Positions 23,209-31,851 of a stretch of DNA of 64,000 bases are shown here, piece after piece. How positions within the stretch are numbered: the stretch's first letter is position 1; the number at the start of each line of letters is the position of its first letter. The stretch is taken from contig NZ_JAUTDN010000022.1 in assembly GCF_030646155.1 (NCBI RefSeq), forward strand, positions 21,936-85,935. Reading direction: 5' to 3'. A program made the position numbers and the translations under genes. The stretch is from Conexibacter sp. CPCC 205762 (GTDB lineage Bacteria > Actinomycetota > Thermoleophilia > Solirubrobacterales > Solirubrobacteraceae). A model generated the notes under the pieces. The model did not search any database, was not told the DNA's origin, and was given only the letters and a program-made list of their open reading frames with translations.

Positions 23209-24786
23209 TCAGCCGAGCGTGACTCTGTCGAAGTCCGGAACGTTGAGCGGGCTGTACTGCAGCCCTCTGACGCCCTTGGAGCCGATGTTGAACGTCTGGT
23301 TGTAGAGCGGCGCGTAGCAGGCGTCCTCGACGACCGCGCGCGTGTTCAGCTCGTCGTATATCGGCTGCGCGGCCTCCGCGTCGGGCTGCACGAGCGCTCT
23401 CTCGGTCAGCACGTCGAGCTCTCTGTCGGGGCAGTTGGCCGTGATCGACGTCGAGGTCATGAAGCCGTGCGCGAAGAAGTCCGGGTGCGCGACGTTGGGG
23501 ACGGCGCCGAGCAGGTACATGCCGTCGATCTGGCGTCTGACGACTCTGCCGACGAGCGTGCCGTAGTCGACCGCGGTCAGTCTGACTCTGAAGCCGGCCT
23601 CCTCCAGCATCCCGGCGGTCGCCTCGGCGACGTCCTGGATGTTCGTGTACTTCGTCGGGTAGGTCAGCTCGATGCTCGGGCTCTGCCCTCTCAGCAGCGC
23701 CTTCGCCTCGTCGGCGTTCGGCGTGACCTGCTCGGCCGGCTGCTGGTCGGGCAGCATGTTGAGCATGCCGCCGGTCGCGGTCGCTCTGCCCTGGAAGATC
23801 GACTCGACGAGCGCGTCGCGGTCGATAGCCAGCTGCGCGGCTCTGCGGACGTTGACGTCGTCGAACGGCGCTCTGTCGGCCTGCAGGAAGCCGGTGATCT
23901 TGACCGCGGTCGGTATCTCGGTGACGTCGAGGCCGGCGTCGGCGGCCGACTTGGCCTGCGTCGGCGGCAGGTCGAAGGAGACGTCGGCGGCGCCGGACTG
24001 CAGCAGCGAGAGGCGCTGCTGCGCATCGGTCGCCCACGTGAAGGTGATCTCTCTGACGCCGGGCTCCTCGCCCCAGTAGTCGGGGTTGGCCGAGACCTGG
24101 ATGCTGCGGCCGGGCAGCTCTCTGGTCCAGGTGAACGGGCCGGTTCCGATCGGCGCCTTCGTGAAGCCCTCGCTGCCCTGCTCGCCGTAGTATCTCGGCG
24201 GCAGCGCGAAGACCGTCGTCAGCAGGTCGACGAGGTTGACCTGCGGTCTTCTGGTCGTGACGACGACTCTGTCGCCGTCGGCTCTGACCGATCTGACGTT
24301 CGCGAAGTACGACTTGAGGATGCCGGCGGGGTTCTCGACGTTCTCTCTGATCGCGAAGGCGGCGGCAGCGGCGTCGAACGGCTCGCCGTTGGTGAAGCTG
24401 ACGTCCGGGCGCACGGTCAGCTCCCAGGTCGTCGGGTTGGGGCGCGACCAGTCGGTGATGAGGCCCTCTCTGGTCGGCTGCTCGGCGTCGTCGACGCTGA
24501 CGAGCGGCTCGAGCATCGTGCCCCAGACGTACTGGCCGTCGCGGGCGCTGACGATCGGGTCGAGGCCCGACGGCGGCGCGGCGAGCACGACGCGCAGATT
24601 GCCGCTGGGGGCGCCGCCCGTCGCGCCGTCGCCGCCGGCGGCGGCCGTGGTGGACGAGCCGCCGCTGCCGGCGCCGTCGCCGTCGGACGAGCCGCAGGCG
24701 GCGACGCCGACGCTGAGGGCAAGGGCCGCGGCGATGGCGAGCGCCTTGCGGGACCTCGACAGCACTGCTCCTGGGTGAGCCTTCAT
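23209..24786 (-). CDS. Opp-type solute-binding lipoprotein
   Basis: 525 residues from the ATG at 24786, behind GGAGAGAAG. A signal peptide ends in the lipobox GVAAC with Cys31, followed by a Gly/Ser/Thr/Ala linker. The mature part has family 5 binding-protein blocks (GLDPIVSARDGQYVWGTMLEPL, TWELTVRPDVSFTNGEPFDA, DVNVRRAAQLAIDRDALVE). It would capture the substrate outside the membrane and deliver it to the permeases. AGA arginine codons are unusually frequent here. Family 5 proteins bind peptides but also many non-peptide acids and opines, so the ligand is open. Confidence 0.92.
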   Translation of the reverse strand: MKAHPGAVLSRSRKALAIAAALALSVGVAACGSSDGDGAGSGGSSTTAAAGGDGATGGAPSGNLRVVLAAPPSGLDPIVSARDGQYVWGTMLEPLVSVDDAEQPTREGLITDWSRPNPTTWELTVRPDVSFTNGEPFDAAAAAFAIRENVENPAGILKSYFANVRSVRADGDRVVVTTRRPQVNLVDLLTTVFALPPRYYGEQGSEGFTKAPIGTGPFTWTRELPGRSIQVSANPDYWGEEPGVREITFTWATDAQQRLSLLQSGAADVSFDLPPTQAKSAADAGLDVTEIPTAVKITGFLQADRAPFDDVNVRRAAQLAIDRDALVESIFQGRATATGGMLNMLPDQQPAEQVTPNADEAKALLRGQSPSIELTYPTKYTNIQDVAEATAGMLEEAGFRVRLTAVDYGTLVGRVVRRQIDGMYLLGAVPNVAHPDFFAHGFMTSTSITANCPDRELDVLTERALVQPDAEAAQPIYDELNTRAVVEDACYAPLYNQTFNIGSKGVRGLQYSPLNVPDFDRVTLG

Positions 24787-24861
24787 CTCTTCTCTCCTCC
24801 GTGAGCCCGCGACCCGGGCCCCACCACTCGATGGCGTCTCCACACGCCGTCTGGCCCGACC

Positions 24862-24879
24862 ATACCAACCAGACGGTAT
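24862..24879. promoter_or_regulatory. TetR-type operator 1, upstream of the ABC/thiolase unit
   Basis: ATACCAACCAGACGGTAT, an 18-bp imperfect palindrome matching the site repeated through this region. Read on the minus strand, its end forms TATGGT, a possible -10 element about 70 bp before the lipoprotein start. Confidence 0.75.
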
Positions 24880-24931
24880 CTGTCAATGACCTGCGACCGG
24901 ACCGGGCGCTCCCACCGGCCCGTCCTGCCCT

Positions 24932-25291
24932 TCAGGAGCCTTTCGGCTCGTATGCGACGAAGACGTTGCCGGCCGGGTCCTGAAAGCCGAGCGAACGCTC
25001 GTGCTCGGTCTCCACGACATCGCCCAGCAGCGCCGTCCCGGCCTTCCGCAGGCGCGCCGAGACGGCCGCGAGATCCGCGACCCTGATCCCGACCGCGACC
25101 TTCCCGCTCGCCGGCAGCTCGGCGTCGGCGGCGACCGCCAGCGTCGTCGAGCCGCCGTCTATCGCGGCGTAGCGGTCGCCGTCCTGGAAGCGCAGCGGCA
25201 GGCCGAGCGTCTCCGTCAGGAAGGCGACCGTGCGCCCCACGTCAGCCGCGGGCAGCAGCACGTGCCCGACCCGTCCGATCGGCTCGCTCAT
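24932..25291 (-). CDS. VOC (glyoxalase-fold) family protein
   Basis: 119 residues from the ATG at 25291, overlapping the LLM stop by four bases. One VOC module is seen: IGRVGHVLLPAADVGRTVAFLTETLGLPLRF at the start and a tail with LGFQDPAGNVFVAYEPKGS. The small size implies a dimer with metal sites between subunits. The metal ligands are incomplete by eye, so it may be an epimerase, a hydrolase or a binding protein. It is the last gene of the unit with the LLM oxidoreductase and the large hydratase. Confidence 0.8.
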   Translation of the reverse strand: MSEPIGRVGHVLLPAADVGRTVAFLTETLGLPLRFQDGDRYAAIDGGSTTLAVAADAELPASGKVAVGIRVADLAAVSARLRKAGTALLGDVVETEHERSLGFQDPAGNVFVAYEPKGS

Positions 25292-26295
25292 GCGACCGTC
25301 ACCTCCACGTCGACGTCCGCCCGCACCCGCGGCAGCACCTCGCGCGCGAAGCGCTCGAGGATCGCCATCGAGGTCTCGTGCGGGCAGCCGAGCCATTGGA
25401 CGCGGAAGACGAAGTGGTTGAAGCCCGCGGCGGCGAAGTCCTCGATCTTCGCGACGACGTCGTCGGCCGTGCCGAAGAAGAGCGCCTTCTCCTTCAGCTC
25501 GTCCCAGAGCGTCTCGAAGTAGTCCATGCCGTACTGCACGTACTCGCCGTAGGCGGCCTTCGGGAAGGTGTCCGCGAAGGCCATCGCCTGCTCGCGCGAG
25601 TCCGCGATGAAGAGGTCGCGGTGGAGCGGGTAGGTCCGCCCCTCCGTCGCGTGGCCGGTCTCCGTCAGCGCCTGCTTGTGCGTCTGCAGGTTGCCGACCG
25701 CCCAGTTGCGCTTGACGTTGCCGGGCGCCAGCCACGAGTGGCCGAGGCGCGCGGCGCGCTCGATCCCCACCGGCGAGTTGGCGCCGATCCAGACCGGCAC
25801 CGTGCCGTTGACCGGCAGCACCGAGCAGACCTGCTGCTCGAGCTGGAAGTGGTCGCCGTGGTGGGTGACGCGCTCGCCGCTCCACAGCTGCTCCATCACG
25901 CTGAGCGACTCGACCATCCGTCTCGTCCGCTGCGATCTCCTGAGCCCGAACGACTGGAACTCGTCGTCGCGGTAGCCGGAGCCGATGCCGAGCACGAACC
26001 GCCCGCCCGACAGCTGGTCGATCGAGGCGATCTCCTCGGCCCAGTGGACCGGGTGGCCGAGCGGCAGGATCAGGATGCCGGTGCCGATCTGCATCGTGCC
26101 GCTGTGGTCGATCAGGCGCGCCATCAGCGACAGCGGCTGCAGCGTCTGCAGGCTGCCGAGGTAGTGATGGATCCCGAAGACCGAGTCGAAGCCGAGGTCG
26201 CGCGCCGTCTGGGTCTGCTCGACCAGCTCGCCGATCCGCGGCGCGAGCGGCTCGCCCTTCGCGTACTGGTGATCGAGCAGGACCCCGAAGCGCAT
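25288..26295 (-). CDS. LLM-class (luciferase-like) oxidoreductase 1
   Basis: 335 residues, TIM barrel of the luciferase-like monooxygenase family. It starts MRFGVLLDHQY and has the ETQTARDLGFDSVF-like first helix, TGILILPLGHPVHWAEEIASIDQLSGGRFVLGIGSGYRDDEF (flavin/F420-site region) and a VPVWIGANSP strand. Family members use reduced FMN or F420H2 to oxygenate or reduce the substrate. Two F420-reducing NADPH enzymes in the window make F420 plausible. It is cotranscribed with the hydratase upstream and the VOC protein downstream. Confidence 0.88.
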   Translation of the reverse strand: MRFGVLLDHQYAKGEPLAPRIGELVEQTQTARDLGFDSVFGIHHYLGSLQTLQPLSLMARLIDHSGTMQIGTGILILPLGHPVHWAEEIASIDQLSGGRFVLGIGSGYRDDEFQSFGLRRSQRTRRMVESLSVMEQLWSGERVTHHGDHFQLEQQVCSVLPVNGTVPVWIGANSPVGIERAARLGHSWLAPGNVKRNWAVGNLQTHKQALTETGHATEGRTYPLHRDLFIADSREQAMAFADTFPKAAYGEYVQYGMDYFETLWDELKEKALFFGTADDVVAKIEDFAAAGFNHFVFRVQWLGCPHETSMAILERFAREVLPRVRADVDVEVTVA

Positions 26296-26299
26296 GATC

Positions 26300-27310
26300 T
26301 CAACCCTTCCCGTCGCCGTTGCCGTTGGGGGCTCCGTTCGCGTGCGCCTTGCTGCGCGCGTTGCTGAGGCGGAAGAAGGGAGCGACCATGTTGTCGCGAT
26401 CGGCGAGCGCCTGCGCGACGCCCTTCTCGCGCCGCTCGCGCAGGAAGTTCCAGTCGTCGTCCTCGAAGACGACGTTGGTCGCCCAGCCGTGGCCGACCCA
26501 GCCGGTCATCGCGCCGAGGCCCTTGCCGCGCGCCTCCATCAGCAGCTGCATCATCGACTTGCCCATCATCAGCGAGTCGAGCGGCATCACGGCGATCGCG
26601 TCGACGTAGTCGTCGACCCATCTCTGCAGCTCGTCGGGCTCGACGACCTTCGTCACCAGCCCGGCCTCCTCGCCCTCCTGGGCGCCGAGCGGGCGCATCG
26701 TCAGCATCAGGTCCTTCATCTTCGTCAGGCCGAGCTTCTCGATCCAGTGGTACATGTCCTGCGGACCGGGGCCGAGGTAGCGGAAGGCCGGATGCGTGAA
26801 GCGCGCGTCGGGCGTCGCGATCACGATGTCGGCCGACAGCGCGATCTGGAAGTGGCCGCCGTAGCAGTAGCCCTGGACCTGGCAGACGGTCGCCTTGAGG
26901 CACTCGACGATCGGGCGCGTGAAGGCGGAGGAGAGGACGTTGCGGTCCGGCAGGATCCGCTGGCGCTGCGCCGGGCGACGGCGCGAGGCCTTGTCGGTCC
27001 CTCTCTTGTAGCCGATGTAGTGGCCCAGCTCGGCGGCGTCGGCGCCGGTGCCGAAGTGGTCGCCCTCGCCCTTGAAGACGATCACCTTGACGCGGTCGTC
27101 GGCCTCGGCCTCGCGGACGAGGTCGCCGACGCGCTCGAAGGCGGCGACGGGGATCGCGTTGAGCCGGTCCGGGCGGTCGAAGGTGATCGTCGCGACGGCG
27201 CGCTCGGGGTCGACGCCGTACTTGACGTAGCCGGCGATCGTCGCCTCGTCCACCTCCATGTGATCCGTGTCCCACTGCGCGGACAGCAGCTCGGCCTCGG
27301 TCTTCTTCAC
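26300..27310 (-). CDS. Enoyl-CoA hydratase/isomerase family protein (large form)
   Basis: 336 residues from a GTG at 27310 behind a GAGGAG-type site; an in-frame ATG at 27352 lies inside the operator and is not preferred. The crotonase core is present (ATITFDRPDRLNAI, KGEGDHFGTGADAAELG, QVQGYCYGGHFQIALSADIVIA), with an insertion of about 35 basic residues (KRGTDKASRRRPAQRQR) before it and a long C-terminal tail ending in a Gly/Asn-rich stretch. It is longer than usual hydratases (about 260), so it may process a bulky or unusual acyl-CoA. Confidence 0.83.
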   Translation of the reverse strand: MKKTEAELLSAQWDTDHMEVDEATIAGYVKYGVDPERAVATITFDRPDRLNAIPVAAFERVGDLVREAEADDRVKVIVFKGEGDHFGTGADAAELGHYIGYKRGTDKASRRRPAQRQRILPDRNVLSSAFTRPIVECLKATVCQVQGYCYGGHFQIALSADIVIATPDARFTHPAFRYLGPGPQDMYHWIEKLGLTKMKDLMLTMRPLGAQEGEEAGLVTKVVEPDELQRWVDDYVDAIAVMPLDSLMMGKSMMQLLMEARGKGLGAMTGWVGHGWATNVVFEDDDWNFLRERREKGVAQALADRDNMVAPFFRLSNARSKAHANGAPNGNGDGKG

Positions 27311-27350
27311 GCTCTCTCGTCTCCTCGGTCGGCGGTCGATCCCGATGGAC

Positions 27351-27368
27351 ATACCGTCTAGTCGGTAT
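27351..27368. promoter_or_regulatory. TetR-type operator 2, between two divergent hydratase genes
   Basis: ATACCGTCTAGTCGGTAT. On the plus side it runs into TATACT (27370-27375), only 11 bp before the hydratase ATG at 27387, so that transcript may be nearly leaderless. The site can serve both directions. Confidence 0.8.
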
Positions 27369-27386
27369 CTATACTCCCGGCTCACC

Positions 27387-28106
27387 ATGACTGTCAAGTC
27401 GGACTTCCACCAGGGCGTCGTGACGCTCACGCTCGCGCGCCCCGAGCGCCGCAACGCGATCGACGACGCGACCGCGGCCGCGCTGCACGAGGCGCTGCGC
27501 GCGGCGACTGCCGACGATGCCTGCCGCGCGATCGTGCTCGCCGCCGAGGGGCCCGTCTTCTGCGCCGGCTGGGACCTCGCCGAGATCGCCGCGATGCGCG
27601 CGACCGGAGACCGCGCCGCGGTCGAGGCGTCGTTCGCGGCCAACCGGCGCCTGCTCGCCGACCTCGCCGCCGCGCCGCAGCCGACGATCGCCGCCGTCCA
27701 GGGCGGCGCGATGGGCTTCGGCCTCGGCCTGATCGCCCGCTGCGACCTCGCCCTCGCCGCCCGCGGCGCCGTCGTCGCGCTGCCGGAGATCGCCCACGGC
27801 GTCGTCCCCGGGATCGTGATGCTCGACCTGCTCGCGACGCTGCCGCGCAAGGTCGCGCTCGACTGGCTGCTGAGCGGCGCGCCCGTCTCCGCCGCCGACG
27901 CGCTCGCGGCCGGGCTCTTCTCGCGCCTCGTCGACGACGCCGCGCTGGCCGCCGAGACGGCCGCGCTGGCGGCAGCGATCGCCGCCCACCAGCCGGCCGC
28001 CGTGCGCGAGACGAAGGCGCTCTACGGCACGCTCGCCGCGGCGCCGCCGGAGGCCGCCGAGGAGGAGGCGGTGCGCCGCGCCGTCGACGCGCTCCTGCTC
28101 AGATGA
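27387..28106 (+). CDS. Enoyl-CoA hydratase/isomerase family protein
   Basis: 239 residues from the ATG at 27387, just past the operator; no ribosome site, consistent with a near-leaderless message. Crotonase motifs: VTLTLARPERRNAIDDA, AAEGPVFCAGWDLAEI (oxyanion region) and AAVQGGAMGFGLGLIARCDLALAA (second oxyanion glycine). The Glu of ALPEIAHGVVPG occupies a catalytic-loop position. It hydrates or isomerises an enoyl-CoA in the pathway. Its 3' end overlaps the convergent flavin reductase gene by 8 bp. Confidence 0.87.
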   Translation: MTVKSDFHQGVVTLTLARPERRNAIDDATAAALHEALRAATADDACRAIVLAAEGPVFCAGWDLAEIAAMRATGDRAAVEASFAANRRLLADLAAAPQPTIAAVQGGAMGFGLGLIARCDLALAARGAVVALPEIAHGVVPGIVMLDLLATLPRKVALDWLLSGAPVSAADALAAGLFSRLVDDAALAAETAALAAAIAAHQPAAVRETKALYGTLAAAPPEAAEEEAVRRAVDALLLR

Positions 28107-28572
28107 AGCCGCCTCTGAAGAAGACGAGCGGTCGCGCGCTCGTGCCGACGGTGGCGTGAGCCACACGCCCGACCACGACGACGTGGTCGTGGATCGGCTG
28201 TTCGCTCAGCACCTCGCAGACGGCCGTCGCGACGCAGCCGTCGATCACCGGCACGCCGTGCGTGCGGTCGTGCGGGACGGCGGCGAAGCGCTCGGCCGTG
28301 GTCAGCGCTCTGTTGGCGAAGAGGCGCGACAGCGGCGCCTGGTCGGCCGCGAGCACGTTGACGGCGAAGCGGCCGCTGCGGCGGATCGCCGCGAGCGTGC
28401 GCGTCTCCTGGCCGAGGCAGACGATCAGCGACGGCGGCTCCAGCGACAGCGAGCTGAGCGCGTTGAGCGTGCAGCCGTGCGGCTCGCCGTCGGCGAGCGT
28501 CGTGACGAGGCTGACGCCGGTCGTCCAGTGGCCCATCAGGTGGCGGTGGTCGACCGCCTCGACCGCGCTCAT
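28099..28572 (-). CDS. Flavin reductase-like (FMN-binding split barrel) protein
   Basis: 157 residues from the ATG at 28572 (ATGA overlap with the LLM stop). The HLMGHWTTGVSLVTTLADGEPHGCTLNALSSLSLEPPSLIVCL block, the FAVNVLAADQAPLSRLFAN segment and the HDHVVVVGRV strand are those of flavin reductase (HpaC/NtaB-like) domains. It would supply reduced FMN to a partner monooxygenase, most simply the LLM protein whose gene it overlaps (28569-29561). Confidence 0.88.
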   Translation of the reverse strand: MSAVEAVDHRHLMGHWTTGVSLVTTLADGEPHGCTLNALSSLSLEPPSLIVCLGQETRTLAAIRRSGRFAVNVLAADQAPLSRLFANRALTTAERFAAVPHDRTHGVPVIDGCVATAVCEVLSEQPIHDHVVVVGRVAHATVGTSARPLVFFRGGFI

Positions 28573-29561
28573 GCGAACTCCTCTCGCAGGACGGGGATGA
28601 CCTCCTCGGCGAACAGGCGGATCGAGGCGCGCGCCTGCTCCATCGGCATGCCGAGCCAGAAGGGCCGGAAGATCAGGTGGTCGAAGCCGAGCGCGCGGAA
28701 GCCGCGGATCCGCTCGATCAGGTCCTGCGGCGAGCCGAGCAGCAGCGTGTTGGCGACCAGCTCGTCGAAGCGCTCGCGCTGCCATCTCAGCGCCGGGTAC
28801 TCGGCGTAGGTGTAGTACTCGCGGCGGGCGTGCGGCAGCGCCTCGGCGACCGCCTGCCCGGTCGTCGGCGCGCAGTACAGCTCGACGCCGATCGGCCGCT
28901 CCGACGGCGTTCTGCCGTACTCGGCGAGCGCCTCGTCGTAGATCCCGACGTGCTTCTGCAGATAGCTTCTGCTGGGCGAGTTGCCGGGCGCGTACCAGGC
29001 GTCGCCGAGGCGGGCGGCGCGCCGCACCGCCAGTCTCGCGCCGGCGCCGACCCAGATCGGCGGGCCGCCCGGGGTCAGCGGCGGGACGCCGATCCGCTGA
29101 TCGCTGAACGACCAGATCTCGCCGTCGAAGGAGACGCGCTCGCCGCTCCACAGCGCGCGCACGATCCGGATCCCCTCGTCGAGCCGTCTGAAGCGCTCGT
29201 CGACGGGGATCCCGAACGCCTCGAACTCGTGGTCGCGGTAGCCGGCGGCGACGCCGAGCACGACGCGCCCGCCCGACAGCTGGTCGAGCGTCGCGAACTC
29301 CTCGGCGATGTGGACCGGGTGGAAGAACGGCAGCAGCAGGATGCCGGTGCCGACCGTGATCCGCTCCGTGTGCTCGATCAGCTTCGCCAGCATCGAGATC
29401 GGCTGCGGCGTCGCGAGGTTGGAGACGAAGTGGTTGATCACCCAGGCCGAGTCGTAGCCCAGCTCCTCCGCCAGCTGGACCAGCTCCGTCAGCTCCGCCA
29501 CGTGGCGGCGCAGGTCGTCCTCGAACGGCCACTGGTGCGAGGCCATGATCCCGAAGCGCAT
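28569..29561 (-). CDS. LLM-class oxidoreductase 2
   Basis: 330 residues with the same layout as LLM 1: MRFGIMASHQWPFEDDL, VGTGILLLPFFHPVHIAEEFATLDQLSGGRVVLGVAAGYRDHEF and PPIWVGAGARLAVRRAARLGDAWYAPGN. Coupling to a flavin reductase suggests it is the FMN-dependent member, a two-component monooxygenase. The acyl-CoA ligase gene lies 3 bp upstream on the same strand. The local similarity to LLM 1 and LLM 3 indicates that the set arose by duplication. Confidence 0.88.
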   Translation of the reverse strand: MRFGIMASHQWPFEDDLRRHVAELTELVQLAEELGYDSAWVINHFVSNLATPQPISMLAKLIEHTERITVGTGILLLPFFHPVHIAEEFATLDQLSGGRVVLGVAAGYRDHEFEAFGIPVDERFRRLDEGIRIVRALWSGERVSFDGEIWSFSDQRIGVPPLTPGGPPIWVGAGARLAVRRAARLGDAWYAPGNSPSRSYLQKHVGIYDEALAEYGRTPSERPIGVELYCAPTTGQAVAEALPHARREYYTYAEYPALRWQRERFDELVANTLLLGSPQDLIERIRGFRALGFDHLIFRPFWLGMPMEQARASIRLFAEEVIPVLREEFA

Positions 29562-29564
29562 CGC

Positions 29565-31103
29565 CTACGCCTCCGCCTCGCGGGCGCCCGCCGCGGCGAG
29601 CGCGTCGCGGCGGACCTTGCCGGCCTCGCTGCGCGGCAGCTCGTCCATGAACGCCCATTGGCGCGGCGCCTTGAAGTGGGCGAGGCGGTCGCGCACGTGC
29701 GCCAGCAGCGTCGCCGCGACGGCGTCGTCATCGTCGCCGGGAGCCGCGCCGGGCTCGCGCACGACGATCGCCTTCGGGATCTCGCCGAGCCGCTCGTCGG
29801 GGACGCCGACGACGCGCACGTCGCGCACGAGCGGATGGGCGCGCAGCTCCTCCTCGATCTCCTCGGGCCAGACCTGGAAGCCGCCGCACTTGATCATGTC
29901 GCGCTTGCGCCCGACGAGGAAGAGGACGCCGTCGGCGTCGAGGTAGCCGATGTCGCCGGAGTGGACCCAGCCGTCGCGCACCAGTTCGCCGGAGGCGGCG
30001 GCGTCGTCGACGTAGCCTCTGGTCATCTGCGAGCGGACGACGATCTCGCCGGTCTCGCCCTGCGGCAGCGCGCCGCCGTCGCCGTCGCGGATCTCCAGCT
30101 CGACGCCCTCGTAGAGGCGGCCGGCCGAGCCGGCCTTCCACAGGCCCGCCTTCATGTCGCTGGCCGTCCAGCCGGCGATGTGGCCGGTCTCGGTCGAGCC
30201 GTAGTTCATCACGATCGGGATCCCGAACGCCTGCTCGAACTGGCGCCGCAGGTGGATGCTGAGCGCCTGCCCGGCGATCAGCACCGAGCGCACGGAGGAG
30301 AGGTCGGGGTGCTGCGGCGCGTGCACGACGTCGTAGAGCATCGTCGGCAGCAGGAAGAGCGAGTCGAAGCGGTGCTGCCGCAGCAGCGCGGCGAGCGTCT
30401 CGACGCGGAAGCGCTCCCACAGCACCGCGGCGCGGCCGACGTGGAAGGCGAACAGCAGCGTGTGCTGGCCGCCGGAGTGGAACAGCGGCAGCGCGACGAG
30501 GTTGGGCGGGACGGTCGCGGGCGCGAGCGGGTAGGGGCCGGGGCGGCCCTTGGAGGCGCGCGCCAGCCGCGCCAGCGACTCCTGCACGCCGCCGTGGGTG
30601 ACGCTGACCGCCTTCGGCCGGCCGGTCGTCCCGCCGGTGAAGAGGATCACCGCCTCCTCCTCGCCCTGCACGCGCGCGGCCGCCAGGTGGGCGCGCGCGT
30701 TGCCGGGCGCCGCCAGCTGGGCGGCGGTCAGCAGCGGCAGGTCGGCCGCGGCCAGCGCGGCGTCGCGCGCCTCGCCGTCGTGGTCGTCGGCGACCAGCAG
30801 CACCGGCGCGGTCTTGGCGATCGACTCGGCCAGCTCGGAGCCGTTGTAGAGGCCGCTGATCGTGACCGGGACGGCGCCGAGCTTCCAGGCGCCGAAGATC
30901 GCGAACGCCAGCTGCGGGCCGTTGGCGAGGTAGAGCGCGACCCGCTGCCCGCGCTCGACGCCGGCGGCCGCCAGCGCCCGTGCGCAGGCCGACGCCTCCG
31001 CGTCGATCTGCGCGTAGCTCCAGGCACGGCCGTCGTCGTGGTGGAGCCCGATCCGCTCGGGGTCCTCCGCGGCGCGGCGCTCCAGGTCGGTGGCGAGGTT
31101 CAC
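29565..31103 (-). CDS. AMP-forming acyl-CoA ligase 1 (ANL family)
   Basis: 512 residues from a GTG at 31103 with GGGAG eight bases upstream; an ATG at 31118 lies only 4 bp from the operator and has no ribosome site. Motifs: P-loop LFTGGTTGRPKAVSVTHGG, substrate/ATP segment MNYGSTETGH, hinge GRKRDMIKCGGFQVWPEEIEEEL and the catalytic Lys in SEAGKVRRDAL. It activates a carboxylic acid with ATP to the acyl-AMP and then acyl-CoA, the entry step of the pathway. It is cotranscribed with LLM 2 and the flavin reductase. Confidence 0.9.
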   Translation of the reverse strand: MNLATDLERRAAEDPERIGLHHDDGRAWSYAQIDAEASACARALAAAGVERGQRVALYLANGPQLAFAIFGAWKLGAVPVTISGLYNGSELAESIAKTAPVLLVADDHDGEARDAALAAADLPLLTAAQLAAPGNARAHLAAARVQGEEEAVILFTGGTTGRPKAVSVTHGGVQESLARLARASKGRPGPYPLAPATVPPNLVALPLFHSGGQHTLLFAFHVGRAAVLWERFRVETLAALLRQHRFDSLFLLPTMLYDVVHAPQHPDLSSVRSVLIAGQALSIHLRRQFEQAFGIPIVMNYGSTETGHIAGWTASDMKAGLWKAGSAGRLYEGVELEIRDGDGGALPQGETGEIVVRSQMTRGYVDDAAASGELVRDGWVHSGDIGYLDADGVLFLVGRKRDMIKCGGFQVWPEEIEEELRAHPLVRDVRVVGVPDERLGEIPKAIVVREPGAAPGDDDDAVAATLLAHVRDRLAHFKAPRQWAFMDELPRSEAGKVRRDALAAAGAREAEA

Positions 31104-31121
31104 GTTCCGCTCTCCCATTTC

Positions 31122-31139
31122 ATACCGTCCAGTCGGTAC
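31122..31139. promoter_or_regulatory. TetR-type operator 3, upstream of acyl-CoA ligase 1
   Basis: ATACCGTCCAGTCGGTAC. On the minus strand it continues as TATGAAAT, a -10-like sequence adjoining the ligase start. Confidence 0.78.
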
Positions 31140-31189
31140 TGAATCTATCGCCACGGTTGCGCGCCGTCAAGCCGACGGCGCGCGCGGCC

Positions 31190-31816
31190 CTACGCGCGGA
31201 CGACGAGACCGTCGAGCGCGAGGCTGGCGAGGTCGTCGGCGACCTGGTCGGCCGACATCGAGCCGTCGGCGCGGTACCACTGGTGGACCCAGGCCGACAT
31301 GCCGACGATCCCGAAGACGGCGACGCGCGCGGTTATGCGCGGGTCGAAGAGGCCCTGCTCGATGCCGGCGAGGACGATCTCGTCCATCGCGCGGTCGAGC
31401 TTGTCGCGCTTGCGCTTGACGTCTCTCGCCCTCGCGCCGGTCAGGTAGCGGCGCTCCTGGAAGAAGACGGCGACGTGCTGGCGGTAGTCGGTGACCGACA
31501 GGACCGACTCGCGGATCACCTCGCGCAGCTGCTCGACCGGCGACTCGACCTCGCCGAGGATCCGGTCGATCGCCTCCTGCTGCACTGCGAGGAACTGATC
31601 GTGGATCAGCGAGAGCACGTCCTCCTTGCTCTCGAAGTGGTGGTAGAAGGCGCCCTTCGTCACCTGCGCGCGCTCGACGATCTCCTGCACGGAGGTGCCG
31701 TGGAAGCCCTGATCGCCGAACAGCGCCAGCGCGCTGTCGAGCAGCAGCTGGCGCGTCTGCTCGGGGTCATAGCTGCCGCGCGTCTTTCTTCTCGGACTCT
31801 GTGTTCTCGGGGCCAT
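31190..31816 (-). CDS. TetR-family regulator (likely master regulator of the cluster)
   Basis: 208 residues. The N-terminal helix-turn-helix (about residues 20-65) has LLLDSALALFGDQGFHGTSVQEIVERAQVTKGAFYHHFESKEDVL. The ligand domain has HVAVFFQERRYLTG and AWVHQWYRADGSMSADQVADDL, a pattern like the KstR2/FadR-type TetR repressors that sense acyl-CoA. A variant of the cluster's 18-bp operator lies 18-35 bp upstream of its start. It is the only regulator gene between 15 and 45 kb. It probably represses most units around it until a CoA-ester of the substrate binds. Confidence 0.88.
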   Translation of the reverse strand: MAPRTQSPRRKTRGSYDPEQTRQLLLDSALALFGDQGFHGTSVQEIVERAQVTKGAFYHHFESKEDVLSLIHDQFLAVQQEAIDRILGEVESPVEQLREVIRESVLSVTDYRQHVAVFFQERRYLTGARARDVKRKRDKLDRAMDEIVLAGIEQGLFDPRITARVAVFGIVGMSAWVHQWYRADGSMSADQVADDLASLALDGLVVRA

Positions 31817-31833
31817 AGCCGGTCGATTATGAC

Positions 31834-31851
31834 GAACCGACCGGTCAGAAT
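31834..31851. promoter_or_regulatory. Variant TetR-type operator at the tetR promoter
   Basis: GAACCGACCGGTCAGAAT keeps the ACCGACC-GTC core but has a poor right arm. A weaker site fits autoregulation. It overlaps the end of LLM 3. Confidence 0.55.
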
